From positions 150,358,285 through 150,422,284 of the forward strand of contig CM062293.1 in NCBI GenBank assembly GCA_031216915.1: a stretch of DNA of 64,000 bases, written 5' to 3'. This document shows, one piece after another, positions 53,841-64,000 of the stretch; positions within the stretch are counted from its first letter, which is position 1, and the number at the start of each line of letters is the position of its first letter. The notes beneath the pieces were generated by a model that was not told where the DNA came from, made no database searches, and saw only the letters and a list, made by a program, of their open reading frames with translations. Made by a program: the position numbers and the translations under genes. Source of the stretch: Pictodentalium vernedei (lineage: Eukaryota; Mollusca; Scaphopoda; Dentaliida; Dentaliidae).

Positions 53841-54813
53841 TGGCTCGATCCTAATTAACACCATAATTATGGAAACACTGGAATTACCAGCGCGACTGAA
53901 GAGAACAATAGCAGCTCTGGGCATCTCTTGCCCTGTCACCTGGACTGTCCGGGAGACAGGCAAGAGAGTCCATCTGAACTTGGAGTTCGTCATTGAAGAG
54001 CACAACACCGCCACACCTTCTTCGGGGAGAGGTAGCACCTTTTGTGAGAGGAACCCCTCTCACACTGGTCCTCACCCGAAGAAGCGTGGACCTGGCCCTG
54101 AAAAGAAGAAGAGCAAGAAGAAGAAGAGTCTGTCCACCAAGCGCCGGGATTCCAGGCGCCTGGAGGCCTTCCGGAATAGGAAGAAAGAGGTGAGCGAGAG
54201 GATGGAGGTCCTGGAGGCAGCTGCCAGTTCCCGTCCTAGTCCCACTAGTACACCCAACCAACTGCCAGCTCCTGAGCCGGTACTGTTGGATGAGGAACGT
54301 CTGGTGGAGACTGAGGAGGAACCGGAGGTTGCCTTTTCACCACCTTCCACCACTCACTCCTCACTTCCTTCTCTACCGGACAGCCCGGGTGTGTCAATCT
54401 CAACAAACCAGCCACCTAAGTCTGCAGTCACCGCCGAAGAATTAAGGAGAATAATATAGATGGGAAGGCGAGCAGTTGAGATGGGAAACCGAATCGCCTC
54501 CGAAACCCACGAGTTCAGGGAACAATCCAAGGCAGATCTCAAAAAGAAATTAGACGCAATCCATTCACCAAACTCAACACTAAACTCAACATCGTCGACT
54601 TCCACATCACAATCTCAACCAACTCCAAAGAAAAAGAGCCGGAAGAAGCCTAGATGGGGTTAAGCCACCTCCCTCCTTCCTTTTCCTCCTCCACCGCGCC
54701 TTGACGTCCTACAACAACAACAAACAGCTAACGAGGGTCGAAAGGGGCTTGTCCTCCAAATCGTCCCTGCGCGCCTTCGGCGCGTCAAACCATTTCGTTC
54801 GTCTCAAATGACT
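53828..54813 (+). mobile_element. retroposon R with 13-bp target duplication
   Basis: 960-bp insertion (53841-54800) between GTCTCAAATGACT at 53828-53840 and 54801-54813, a sequence that belongs to the satellite monomer. The long duplication fits target-primed retroposition. There is no poly(A); the 3' end is GAGGGTCGAAAGGGGCTTG, a hairpin CGCGCC-TTC-GGCGCG (54770-54784) and TCAAACCATTTCGTTCG. A shorter relative lies at 4560-4826. Confidence 0.82.
53869..54663 (+). pseudogene. lysine-rich ORF of retroposon R, one in-frame stop
   Basis: 196 codons from ATG 53869 to TAG 54457-54459, then 67 more codons in the same frame to 54663. The N-terminal 60 residues look globular (LPARLKRTIAALGISCPVTW). 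A basic stretch follows (PKKRGPGPEKKKSKKKKS) and a charged helix (RRLEAFRNRKKEVSERMEVL). Next is a Pro/Ser/Glu-rich linker. After the stop come another helix (EFREQSKADLKKKLDAI) and a basic end (KKKSRKKPRWG). No zinc knuckle and no enzyme motif. Position near the 5' end of a retroposon and the charge pattern suggest a gag/ORF1-like RNA-binding protein, but I do not recognise it. Confidence 0.5.
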
Positions 54814-55130
54814 CAGTTGATAAGAAAATTGTTTAGGTAAAAAACATCATTAACGGTGGAGTGGGCTAATATCAATATCGTCGTCCGACAAGTTAATGGC
54901 CCACAAAAGGAGTTATGTTTGTTTCACACATACCCACTGAGTGCTGTGTCTATTTGAAAATGCTCCATTTTATCTCAAATGCATCCAAAATATTGATGTC
55001 TGGCAGCTTGTAGAGGGTTAACAAGTACTAACAGGAATATTTTTCCATGCAACTTGTAATGTCACACTAAGAACTGCAAATGGCCATTTTTTCTTTAAAA
55101 TCTTCCAAGATGTTTTCAGAGAAATCCCTG
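54814..55130. repeat. satellite monomer, right side of the retroposon insertion
   Basis: Continues the monomer interrupted at 53840: AAAAACATCATTAACGGTGG, GGAGTTATGTTTGTTTCAC, TTGATGTCTGGCAGCTTG, GAGGGTTAACAAGTAC, ATGCAACTTGTAATGTCA. Stops at AGAGAAATCC. Confidence 0.85.
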
Positions 55131-55479
55131 CGCATATGCTCTTTTCCAATTCAACGTGACGAAATGCGACATTCATGTCGCTCTTCATGGAAAGTGATGC
55201 CACAACTATTCATGAACAAGGAGAGAAAATTTCATGGAAATCTGCCTAGAATTGGTTGAGATATGGTGTTTTGGAGAGAGGAGGTAATTGTTTGAATTTG
55301 GTCCTTCCTTTTCAAGCCAGTTCGAAAAAAGACGTCGGGAATGGGCGCAGAATCCTTCAGTGCCTCCTCGCTGGAGTAAGTCCACTTAAATGTTACAATT
55401 GTGTGTGACTGGTGGAGAGTTGACTGTAAATGGAAGTTGCTTCTTTAAGACAGCCACCAGGGACCCCAACACAACCTTT

Positions 55480-56275
55480 AAACCTACGAGAATCTCAGAA
55501 GTTTAAAGTCAAGAGAAATTGGTGGTGATTGGGTTTCTGGCAGGCAGGAAAAGATTGACGAAGATTTGCATATTGGACATTAAAATAGCACTTCAGACAT
55601 ACACGAACGGTGTTCAGACCGCTGGAGGCAGCGACTTGAAATTTTCAGAACTTGTTCTACGAACCCTGGCCGACATTTTGGGATCTGTTTGGAGTGTCCG
55701 GACCGCGTGGAAAACACCACGCATCGCTTGGAATGTGAGAGTACTATTCGTCCCGACTCTATCAGTTTCGAATGGACACCGGCAGTGTTGTAGACGACTG
55801 TAGAGCTGCGATTGAGCATAACGTCCCAGGTTTCGGTGCCACATTGCCTAACCAGCCCCAAAAGAGCGGCGGGGGAGGGGTATCCTGACACTATCTTTAA
55901 ACCTTAGATAATCATCAGAAGTTGAAGTGAAAAGAAATCGGCGGTGAGTAGGTTTTTTGGCGGGTAACGATTAACGAAAATTTGCCAATTAGACATTAAA
56001 ATTGCACTTCTCACAAACATGAAGCGTGTCTAGATCGCTGAAGGCAGCGACATCTAATTTTCAGAACTTGTTCTACGCATCCTGGCCGACATTTTGGCAT
56101 CTGTTGCGAGTGTCGAGGCCACGTGAAGAACACCACGCATCGCGTGGAAAGTGAGAGTACTATTCGTCCCGACTCTATCAGTTTGGAATGGACTTGAGGA
56201 CTGTTGTAAACTACTGTAGAGCAGCGATTGAGCATGAAGTCGGACTTTTTTGTGCCAAATTGCCTAACCGGCTCC
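55480..56275. repeat. two diverged copies of a 380-bp unit, period about 420 bp
   Basis: Copy 1 at about 55480-55855, copy 2 at about 55899-56275. Shared landmarks: CTTTAAACCT, GACATTAAAAT, GAGGCAGCGAC or AAGGCAGCGAC, TTTTCAGAACTTGTTCTACG, CCTGGCCGACATTTTGG, AACACCACGCATCGC, GTACTATTCGTCCCGACTC and GCGATTGAGCATGAAGTC. Confidence 0.8.
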
Positions 56276-56718
56276 AAGGTATGATTTTTCGTCTGTACAT
56301 CGCCCAGATCGACTGTAGTTTATACCGTTACTATACGTTGAAGTAGCCTTTTGTCATTTTCGCCACTTTCGCCCCAGATTTGAGAGTACCTTCCTTCAGC
56401 CCCATTTTATAGCAAAATCTAGCCATGCTCCCAACAACGCCCTCTCCCCGTCGGCCCGGGTGCTTCTAAAAATAGAAAGGTCAATGAGTAGGGGCCCGTT
56501 AGCAAACAAACGGGTGCACGGCAGGTGTACTTGGTGAAAAAACAGTTGTGTGAACATCCCCAGAAGTGAAAACCTATGCTCAGTGGCTGTAATCAAGATG
56601 TTAATTTAGACTCCCATTACGGCCAAGATACTACAGAATGCAAATGGGTGGGTGGCGGGCATCATCACTGGATCTAATGTTGTATTTCATGTTTTCTTTA
56701 TATTCTACTTATTTTTTT

Positions 56719-56720
<2 letters not shown>

Positions 56721-56804
<84 letters not shown>
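56721..56804. repeat. (CT)n microsatellite
   Basis: About 42 uninterrupted CT units. Confidence 0.97.
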
Positions 56805-56810
<6 letters not shown>

Positions 56811-56859
56811 ATTTGTGTTTGTCTATAATGTTTATAATATTTAGATTTTGCTAGATTAT

Positions 56860-57008
56860 GTTATTTATGGAATACGTTCTGCCATATTGTAAATTATTAG
56901 TCATAGTCACCGTACAGGAACGGAGGGGCTTCTAAGTGGTAAGCACTTGTCCTCCAATCCTGATTTGCATTGTCAAATGGCAAATAAAATATGTTTAATC
57001 TAATCTAA
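56860..57008 (+). mobile_element. possible non-LTR retrotransposon 3' end
   Basis: GGCAAATAAAATATG followed by TTTAATCTAATCTAAC: an AATAAA-like signal and 5-bp tail repeats. A CR1/L2-like 3' end by appearance only. Confidence 0.35.
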
Positions 57009-57017
57009 CAGTAGGTG

Positions 57018-57125
57018 TGTGTGTGTGTGGGGGGGGGGGGGGCATGTGTCCTACGTAAACAATCAGCAGGGGGCAGGTGTCCTAGGTAAAATAAACAGCA
57101 TGGAGGGGGGGGGGGGGATGTCCCC
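57018..57125. repeat. (GT)n and two poly-G tracts
   Basis: GTGTGTGTGTGTG passing into a G-run, with a second G-run near 57105. Confidence 0.9.
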
Positions 57126-57994
57126 GCTAATTAATTTTAATAGCAGGCAGTTGTTCATGGGGCAGGTGTCCTATCCCACTGGTATTTGGCCTTGATGGAG
57201 AAATAACATTTCAACAAGAAACAACGGGAAACTTATTTGCAATAAAGCTGCAAATATAAACTTGATTTTAGGACCATTCCATGGACATTTTAAAGCCTAC
57301 TGCGATATCAGCGTTTCTTACTCTCGTACTTTCACTACACCGCAGTATTTTACCCGAGTCGAGTTCTGACGTCATGCAAGTTTGACCGACATGCTTTCAA
57401 TTTTGTTATTGACAACAACATATTTATAATTTCGTGCTTACTGATCCGAATTTTGAAAACGACACACGCAATCGCGAAAGCGTTTTCTGAAAAACACGAT
57501 TCTGTAAAAGGTTTTAGTGAAATTTGATTATTTTTTTTATTTTCAATTTCGATGGCTCTTGTCGAAAAGGTGCTAATCACTGATCGTCCCAAACGAGATC
57601 AAAGACACGCCGTAGTTTAATAACAGGCAGAGAATCTTCTAAGAATATACATGCGCAATCCTAAAATGCAATAAATCAAGTGTTTTTTCACGTTTTATGA
57701 GAGAAATATGTCCAATTGTATCATTGAATCATTTTTAGGTATATGTGGGTGAGAAATTTTCTATACGGACAAAATACAGGCTAAATAAAATATTTGCCAT
57801 CATTTTCCGCAGACGTATTTTTGTCGTTGCTTCTTGGGGAAATTTCTTGCTGCTAAATACAACGAAGGTGTGTTATTTGATGTGGTCAGAACCGTCAGGT
57901 GGTCGGGTCCGAAACCGCACCTCGCAGAAGATTTAGCGGGGGGTGTCGATTTTACAAGTAATGTAGGCAGCGTACACAGCATGGGCTGTCTGTC

Positions 57995-58039
57995 TTTAAT
58001 CCGACAAAACAGGGTTAAGGCTTGGTTTTTTGAATACCC

Positions 58040-58074
<35 letters not shown>

Positions 58075-60740
58075 TTGGTGTTTAAGGTCACGTACTTCTG
58101 CACAATGGCTAATCGTGACCGTGACAGTTTTAGAGGTGGAGGAAGCCGGAGTACCCGGAGAGAACCACCAAGCATCGACGAGCAACTGTCAGCTCCTCAA
58201 CATTCTCACTCTGTTCAGGCTCCGCTCAGGCAGGGTTACAGAGGTTGAAGACATATGTACCATCGACGTGCAGTATGCCTTAGTACACGGGGACATCGTG
58301 CCCCCATGTCGGCAACCGGGCCAAAGTGCCTTGCCCAAGGACACAACGTGAGTCGTCCCGGACGGGGATCGAACTCGGGACCTCTAGCATAGAAGTACAA
58401 CAGTCTACCACTGAGCCACCACGCTCCCTTGAATACCCTTAATACTATCATACATTATCCCTCAGGAATTCTAAGTCTGATAAAAGAGGTCATGTTTATC
58501 TATTGCATACCCATTTTGCTGCCCGAAAACAGCCGATTTTATTAAAGTTTTGACGTTTAGCAGCCTGTAGAGGGATTTACAAACGACTAGCGGAATATTC
58601 TATCTATGCAATTTGTAAGACCTGCCAATGTCAAATTGTTCTTGAAAATCACCAACAAGCAGTTAGCGAAATCCACGGAAAATGTAAATTTTAAGCGTTT
58701 AAGGGGCATCTCTCCTTATCCAGTTCAAAATGGGTTAAGTTTCATTCTTTTAGATACCCTTACTACTTACAAACCTTAAACACCAATTAGATTCCATGAT
58801 TTTTCTTGACCCCCACAGTGTCTGATGAATTGTTTTTAACTGTCTCACTAAAGTTCCTTCATTGATGTAATGAGAAAGGTGAGTAAAGTAGTCTCAAATG
58901 ATTCGGTTTGGTTTTGATAAAAAAAATGTTTAGGTAAAACCCATCATTAATGGTAGAATGGGTTAATATCAATATCAATGTTTCCCTATCAGTTTTGCGT
59001 CCGGTAAAAGAAGTTACGTTTCTCTGTGGCATTTCCGTTTGATGTTCTTGGTGTCCAAAAACAGACTGTTTCCTCAATTTTTTTTACATTTAGCAGCCCA
59101 TGAAGGGTTAACAAATGCCTACCAGAATAATTGATTCATGCAGCTGGTCATATGACACCAAGACCTATCAACGGCCATTTTCTCTTGAAAACCCCCCAAA
59201 ATGTTTGTAAAGAAATCCAGGGAAAACGATTTTTTAAGCTTTTGATGGGTATCCCTGTTAACGTCCCCAACAGGGGTTAACGCTTGAATACCTTTATTAC
59301 TTACAAAAATGGTCCTCTGTGAATTCCACTTCAAACAAAGGAGATTATGTTCATCTCTCATGTATACATTAGGTGATGTGCGTGTCTGAAAACAGTCCCA
59401 TGTTAACAACATTACGATGCTTGGCAGCTTGTAGATGGTTAAAAAACGCTCACCGGAGTATTTTGTCCATGCAACTTTTAATGTCACATAAAGACCTACG
59501 AATAGTCAATTTGTCTTGAAACCCTACAAGTTACCGTTAGGGAAATTCACAGAAAATGGGAATTTAAAGCTTTCAAGGGATATCTCTCTTTAGCCTGCCC
59601 AAAATGGGTTAAGACGTCGACTTTTGAATACCCTTACTACTTACAAAAATGTTTCCATATAAATTGTATGCGCGATAAAAAAAGGCACTTTTCTTTGTGG
59701 TGTACCCTTTGGGTGCTGTTGGTGTGCAAAAACAGCCCATTTTATCGCAATTTTGACATTCAGTAGCCCGGGGAGGGTTAACTAATGCTGACCGGAATAT
59801 TTTGTTCATGCGACTTGTAATGTCACACCAAGACCTGCAAATAGCCGATTTTTCTTGAAAACCTACAAGATGTTGTTAGAGAAATCCACAGAAAACGGGT
59901 ATTTTAAGATTTTAATGGGTATGTCTCTTTAACCATCCCAAAATGGGTTAAGACGTCAAATTTTGAATACCCTTACCACTTTCAAAAATATTTTCCGATC
60001 AATTTTGCGTCCGATAAATGAAGGCCCCTTTCTCTGTGATATATCGTTTGGGTGCTGTTGGTGTCTAAAAACATCCCATTTTATCACAATTTTTACGTCT
60101 AGCAGCTCGGGGAGGGTTAACTAATGCTGACCGGAATATTTTATCCATGCAACTTGCAATGTCACACCAAGACCTGAGAGTGACCAATTTTTCTTGAAAA
60201 TCTACAAGACTCGTTTAGAGAAATCCACGAAAAACATGAAGTTTTGAGCTTTTTGGGGGTATTGCTGTTTAACCAGCCCAAAACGGGTTAACACTTGGTT
60301 TTCTGAACACCCTTATTACTTACAAAAATGATCTTCGGTAAATTCCACTTCCAATAAAGGAAGTTATGTTTACCTCTCGGGTATCGTTTGGGTGTTGTGG
60401 GGGTCTGAAAAGGGCCCATTTCATCAAAATTTCGATGTTTGGCAGCCTGTGGAGGGTTACCATATGCATCGCCAAATATGTCGTGTGTATCAAAGGTTGT
60501 GTCATAGGCAGGTCTAGTAATGATGGATGTTTAAAAAAAATCCTAAAGACGTGTTTCGAGAAAGTGCCGATAAACCCCAATTTTGGCAGTTTTTTTCCAA
60601 TTCTGGCGAAATAAGGGTTAAATCGAAAATTCCGCTTCGGTACATTTTTAGATTTTTTGCCACTCTATGCGTGTGCCAAATTGTGTGAAAATCGGTTCGA
60701 AAATGGCTTCTGAATCGTACGGACAAAAATGTGTGGAAAA
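57995..60740. repeat. higher-order satellite, last part
   Basis: Resumes at about 57995 (AACAGGGTTAAGGCTTGG), is interrupted by the SINE at 58043-58428, and then contains a nearly complete unit from 58785 to 60740. The start of that unit lacks the first 40 bp (no CTAGACTTTATG). It ends in the usual TCTATGCGTGTGC block and an A-run. Confidence 0.88.
58030..58441 (-). mobile_element. SINE in satellite, 13-bp target duplication
   Basis: Element 58043-58428 between TTGAATACCCTTA at 58030-58042 and 58429-58441, a satellite sequence. Minus strand: beta tail, common body, and a distinct tRNA-like head with box B GAGTTCGATCCCC and box A GTGGCTCAGTGGTAGACTG. Confidence 0.92.
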
Positions 60741-60990
60741 AAAAAAAAAAAAAAAAAACCCAAAAAAAAAAAAAAAAAAAAAATAATAATCCGTAGAAAA
60801 ACAATAGTCTTTTCCAGAGGGAAAAGCCTAAAAACCCCAAACCCCCCCCCCCCCCCCCCCAAAAAAAAAAAATAATAATCCGTAGAAAAACAATAGTCTT
60901 TTCCAGAGGGAAAAGCCTAAACAAAAAAAAACAAAAAATAATAATAATCCGTAGAAAAACAATAGTCTTTTCCAGAGAGAAAATCCTAAC

Positions 60991-61021
<31 letters not shown>

Positions 61022-61072
61022 AAAATAATAATCCGTAGAAAAACAATAGTCTTTTCCAGAGGGAAAAGCCTA
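60741..61072. repeat. about 80-bp tandem units with homopolymer spacers
   Basis: Four units of AATAATAATCCGTAGAAAAA, CAATAGTCTTTTCCAGAGGG, AAAAGCCTAA, starting near 60783, 60870, 60939 and 61024. They are separated by A-runs and C-runs of variable length. Confidence 0.85.
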
Positions 61073-61145
61073 ATGAAAATTGGATGGTGATTTTTGTGAA
61101 TAGCGCTGGCCGGTTTTGGCCGTTACGTTGGGTAAAGGGTTTTAA
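61071..61145. mobile_element. MITE family 1 right part, closing the satellite block
   Basis: AATGAAAATTGGATGGTGA, TTTTTGTGAATAGCGCTGG, CCGTTACGTTGGGTAAAGGG and TTTTAA. It continues exactly where the left part at 42590-42768 stops. Confidence 0.8.
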
Positions 61146-61984
61146 TGGTCAGGTTTTTTTCCAGTCCTGGGCAGGAATATCCGCCAGCAGCATGCAAGTA
61201 GTTAAATGCAAACTTCGAGAGAGTAGTTCCAACGATCTTCGATGTTCTCATCTTCTAATTCACATAACACGGTAATGAGCCTTGTCTTTCATATCCCGAG
61301 TTAACCTTTAAGCACATTTTCTAAGTTGGGAATCACGGAGAGCGCGTCATTTGTGCATCACTGTTTCCACATTTACTGCTGGGTGGGGACACCTTTCTCC
61401 GCGTGACACAGATTGAATGTTGTACTACTCCGTAGGGATGATGTATAACACCGCCCTCCTATCTATTGTTCCATCCATCAGACTTGTTCCAGTTGTGGAC
61501 TGTTGAGATTCGGAATGTAATATTTTGTGACTGCGACATACAATCATCACAGCACAGACGAAAGATGTGCTAATACGATTTATCGATTCTCAATAGAGTA
61601 ATCGTCGAATCAAATGCAGAAAACACCTGACGCGGCTTGAGTACATTATCGCTCTAGACTCAGATTTCCAATTAGAACAAAGTGATAAATACTTTTACAT
61701 ATGTCTCCCCACGGAGCAGTATGCTAACGACATTTACACGCGACCAACACAATACATCTTCTCGTTAGTTCGTGGTCATTTGAACAGCAACTGAAGTCAT
61801 GCTTGTTTTTTTCCACTCTCCGTAGAGATATTTCTACACATCGCTAAATTGGAATCAGTACGTATATATAGTTATAGTCTAGCTGGTCATTCCATGCTGT
61901 ATTGCAAACTTTATCTTGCACTTAACGAATTCCCCACTCCCATGGTCCCCCGTGAAAGAAACCTGAGAAGTGGAGAAATCTTCT
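61146..61984. other. no gene seen
   Basis: Short frames without domains; no repeat recognised. Confidence 0.4.
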
Positions 61985-62262
61985 CATTTATTTGTTTATT
62001 GGGGTATAACGACACTTTCGACAGCCGGGGTCATCTCGTGTCGGACAGTTTTACGGGTGGAGGAAGCCGGAGTACCCAGGGAGAACCACCGAGCAACGGC
62101 GAGCAACTACCAGACTCCCTAACGTACTAAATTCACACAAGCAGTGTTAGCATTGGTTGAAGATAAGTGCACCATCGACGTGCAGTACACCATAGTACAC
62201 AGTGCCACCGTGCCCCCACATGGACAATCGGGATGAAGTGCCTTGCACAAGGACACAATCTT
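61985..62262 (-). mobile_element. SINE, head missing
   Basis: TTTATTGGGGTATAACGACA, CTCGTGTCGGACAGTTTTAC, GGAGGAAGCCGGAGTACCC, CACCATCGACGTGCAGTAC and GTGCCTTGCACAAGGACAC: reversed alpha tail and body. 5'-truncated. Confidence 0.88.
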
Positions 62263-63074
62263 TCATATACTGTGGTAAACTTGAACGGTCTCATGGCAGT
62301 ACCAAATATTTGAATTGGCGTTACCCTCCTTGACATGTTACAATCTCCTAAACATTGCAGCCTTGAGAAGAAATATTATTCTAAAAACCTGTGAAGCATT
62401 GTGCTGAAATCCTGCATCATTGCTAAATATTCCAGAGAAAAAGGGGTCTGATTTGAAGAATTTTGGGGCCTAAAAATACAATTGGCTATTGGTGTATTTT
62501 TGATGGGATTTCCACCCAAAAAGTACCAGTGACTAGTAGGATTCTTCCTGTATATTTTTCTCTCTCATTTGTTGCATGGCCCTCAGTTTTGAGGATGGAA
62601 AAAGTTGTCCGAAGGACTATACTGAGATAAAGATATTTGAATGTCCAAATTACAATGATGCGATCCATTTTTTTCACGCTAACGTTGTTTTAATGCCGCC
62701 TATGGGAAAATATTTAATACTGTTATACAGTGATAGGAAACGTTAACGAACGCGTGAAGTGAAAATTGGGCACTGCTAATCGGAATTTCTATCCTCGAAT
62801 CGAATCGGGGTCCAATGTCGACATTGACTCCGAATAGAATCGAAAACAGCGCGAAACTATTTTTGTGAAAACACTTTTTTGACCAGTTGCCTGATTACCG
62901 TGCATATCTCTGTGTGTTGCGCGTTCTGATGGTGCCATGAGTGCTCGAGTGCAGAGGTCACAATTTATATTGCTGCAGCAATACTATAAAATGAAGCGCG
63001 GGATACCCGCGATTCATTTTATAAGTACTGTTGTAGCAGTGTATAACTGTAAGGCAGACAAGCTTGCCGATAAC
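62263..63074. other. no gene seen
   Basis: Includes a TCGAATCGAATCGGGGTC stretch near 62795 and a hairpin ATAAAATGAAGCGCGGG/CCCGCGATTCATTTTAT near 62986-63022. No coding signal. Confidence 0.45.
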
Positions 63075-63452
63075 CCGATTGAATGGGAGCACGGTGGCTC
63101 AGTTGTTATTAGAGTAGCGGGCTTGAAACCGTGAGGGAGGCCCCACGGTTCGATCCTGACCTGAGGTAGCTACCGTGTGTCTTTTGGGGCAAGGTACTTA
63201 ATCCTGATTGCCCACATGGGGGCACGGTGGCTCTGTGTACTCTGGCGAACTGCACATCGATGGTGCACTTGCCTCCAAGCAGTGCTAACCCTGCGTGTGC
63301 AGACTTAGTACGTTGGGGAGTCAGTTGCTCGCCGCTGTTCGGTGGTTTTCCCCTGGTACTCTCCGTTTTTCTTCACCCATGAAGCTGTCCGACACTAGGC
63401 GATCCTGTCTGTCGAAAGTGTTGTTAAATCCCATTGAAAGAACCGATTGAAT
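63075..63452 (+). mobile_element. SINE, tRNA head, 10-bp target duplication
   Basis: Element 63085-63442 between CCGATTGAAT at 63075-63084 and 63443-63452. Head GAGCACGGTGGCTCAG and GGTTCGATCCTGACC. Body TGCACATCGATGGTGCACTT. Alpha tail GTCGAAAGTGTTGTTAAATC. Confidence 0.9.
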
Positions 63453-63946
63453 CGAAAACGCAAAAGGAAACTATTCTTTCATTTTTTCGTCATGATTCCG
63501 CCGATAGAAGATATTTATTTTGTCATCGTACTTTTGTGGAAAAAAGCATGAGTTATCCGATTCGAAAATATACGAATCTTGAAGGCAAATCAGACCATTG
63601 ATGTCGACATTGTTTGTCAGGGCCCTTCGTGAGAATGCTTTAATGTGGTTTACATAAGTGAAGTTGATGGACTAGACTTTACATTACATTATAGTGTTGT
63701 GGTTATGATATAACCAAGATGCCGAAAGTGAGCAATAAAGCCCCTCGAAGTAGGTCTTCTGTTTCTCGTGCTATTTTTTTGTAAAATTGAATGTGGGTGG
63801 GCGGTTTTTTTATTTAATTTTTTTAAATTTTTTGTAATTATTTCTTTTTCCATCAGAAGTTCATGTTCTTGGTTTATCTTATGTTTTAGGACTCATAATC
63901 TACAGACTAGCATGGGTTGTGGTGTATTTCGTCTCTTGGGTGGAAG
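63453..63946. other. no gene seen
   Basis: AT-rich, no coding or repeat signal. Confidence 0.4.
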
Positions 63947-63980
63947 AAGGCTTTGCAATGCTAAAGCATTGCAAAGCCTT
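63947..63980. repeat. perfect 16-bp hairpin
   Basis: AAGGCTTTGCAATGCT and its exact reverse complement with a 2-nt loop. Confidence 0.9.
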
Positions 63981-64000
63981 GTTGAACTCAAAGGATAAAT

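Larger units (their letters stand above)
55131..57990. other. 2.9-kb unrelated segment inside the satellite
   Basis: Satellite stops at AGAGAAATCC and resumes near 57995 at a later point of the monomer, so a little monomer sequence is missing. I see no terminal repeats or target duplication that would define one element. It contains the duplication, microsatellite, LINE-like tail and G-runs listed below. Several short frames carry no domain. Confidence 0.55.

Noticed and set aside
43292..60580. about 60-80 codon frames repeated through the satellite, on both strands
   Set aside because: They recur because the monomer recurs, have no common boundaries or domains, and are broken in many monomers.
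60741..61072. assembly artefact from alternating A and C homopolymers
   Set aside because: Not dismissed entirely, but the unit between homopolymers repeats four times with small differences and the right edge joins a MITE cleanly, so I list it as a real tandem repeat with uncertain homopolymer lengths.

Overview
The window looks like repeat-dominated, AT-rich genomic DNA of an invertebrate animal, most likely marine and perhaps lophotrochozoan. The indications are short SINEs with tRNA or 5S rRNA heads, TTAA-targeted foldback MITEs, (GTCY)n-bearing hairpin elements of the kind known from oysters and flies, and a chromodomain Ty3/gypsy retrotransposon. The organism assignment is inference; no host gene fixes the taxon. 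I see no convincing complete host protein gene, tRNA, rRNA gene, CRISPR array or operon.

Layout. From 1 to 23 kb there is a scatter of SINEs, MITEs, foldback elements, small satellites and simple repeats, with one fragment of a non-LTR retrotransposon reverse transcriptase (19.3 kb). From 23274 to 38649 lies one complete Ty3/gypsy LTR retrotransposon on the minus strand, with a 5-bp target duplication TTGTA and two 1408-bp LTRs that differ at one base by eye. Its upstream LTR is split by a 6558-bp DNA transposon (31022-37579) with about 160-bp terminal inverted repeats and a 3-bp target duplication CTA. That transposon carries an intact 1552-codon ORF with zinc motifs, a PIN/XPG-like acidic nuclease pattern and a C-terminal tesmin/TSO1-like CXC motif. 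From 38.7 to 42.5 kb there are more SINEs, including one inserted inside a MITE, and a long near-perfect palindrome.

From 42590 to about 61145 the two halves of a single MITE flank an 18-kb block. The block is built of about 340-bp monomers arranged in a roughly 2.0-kb higher-order repeat. It is itself interrupted by a hairpin element (45087-47260), a retroposon carrying a broken lysine-rich ORF (53841-54800), a 2.9-kb unrelated segment and a SINE. The end of the window, 61-64 kb, has two more SINE copies and a perfect hairpin.

How it fits together: the window is best read as a stack of nested insertions whose relative ages can be ordered from target duplications. The youngest and least familiar item is the CXC/PIN-like DNA transposon. 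It landed in the LTR of an already young retrotransposon and still has an open reading frame and matching ends.
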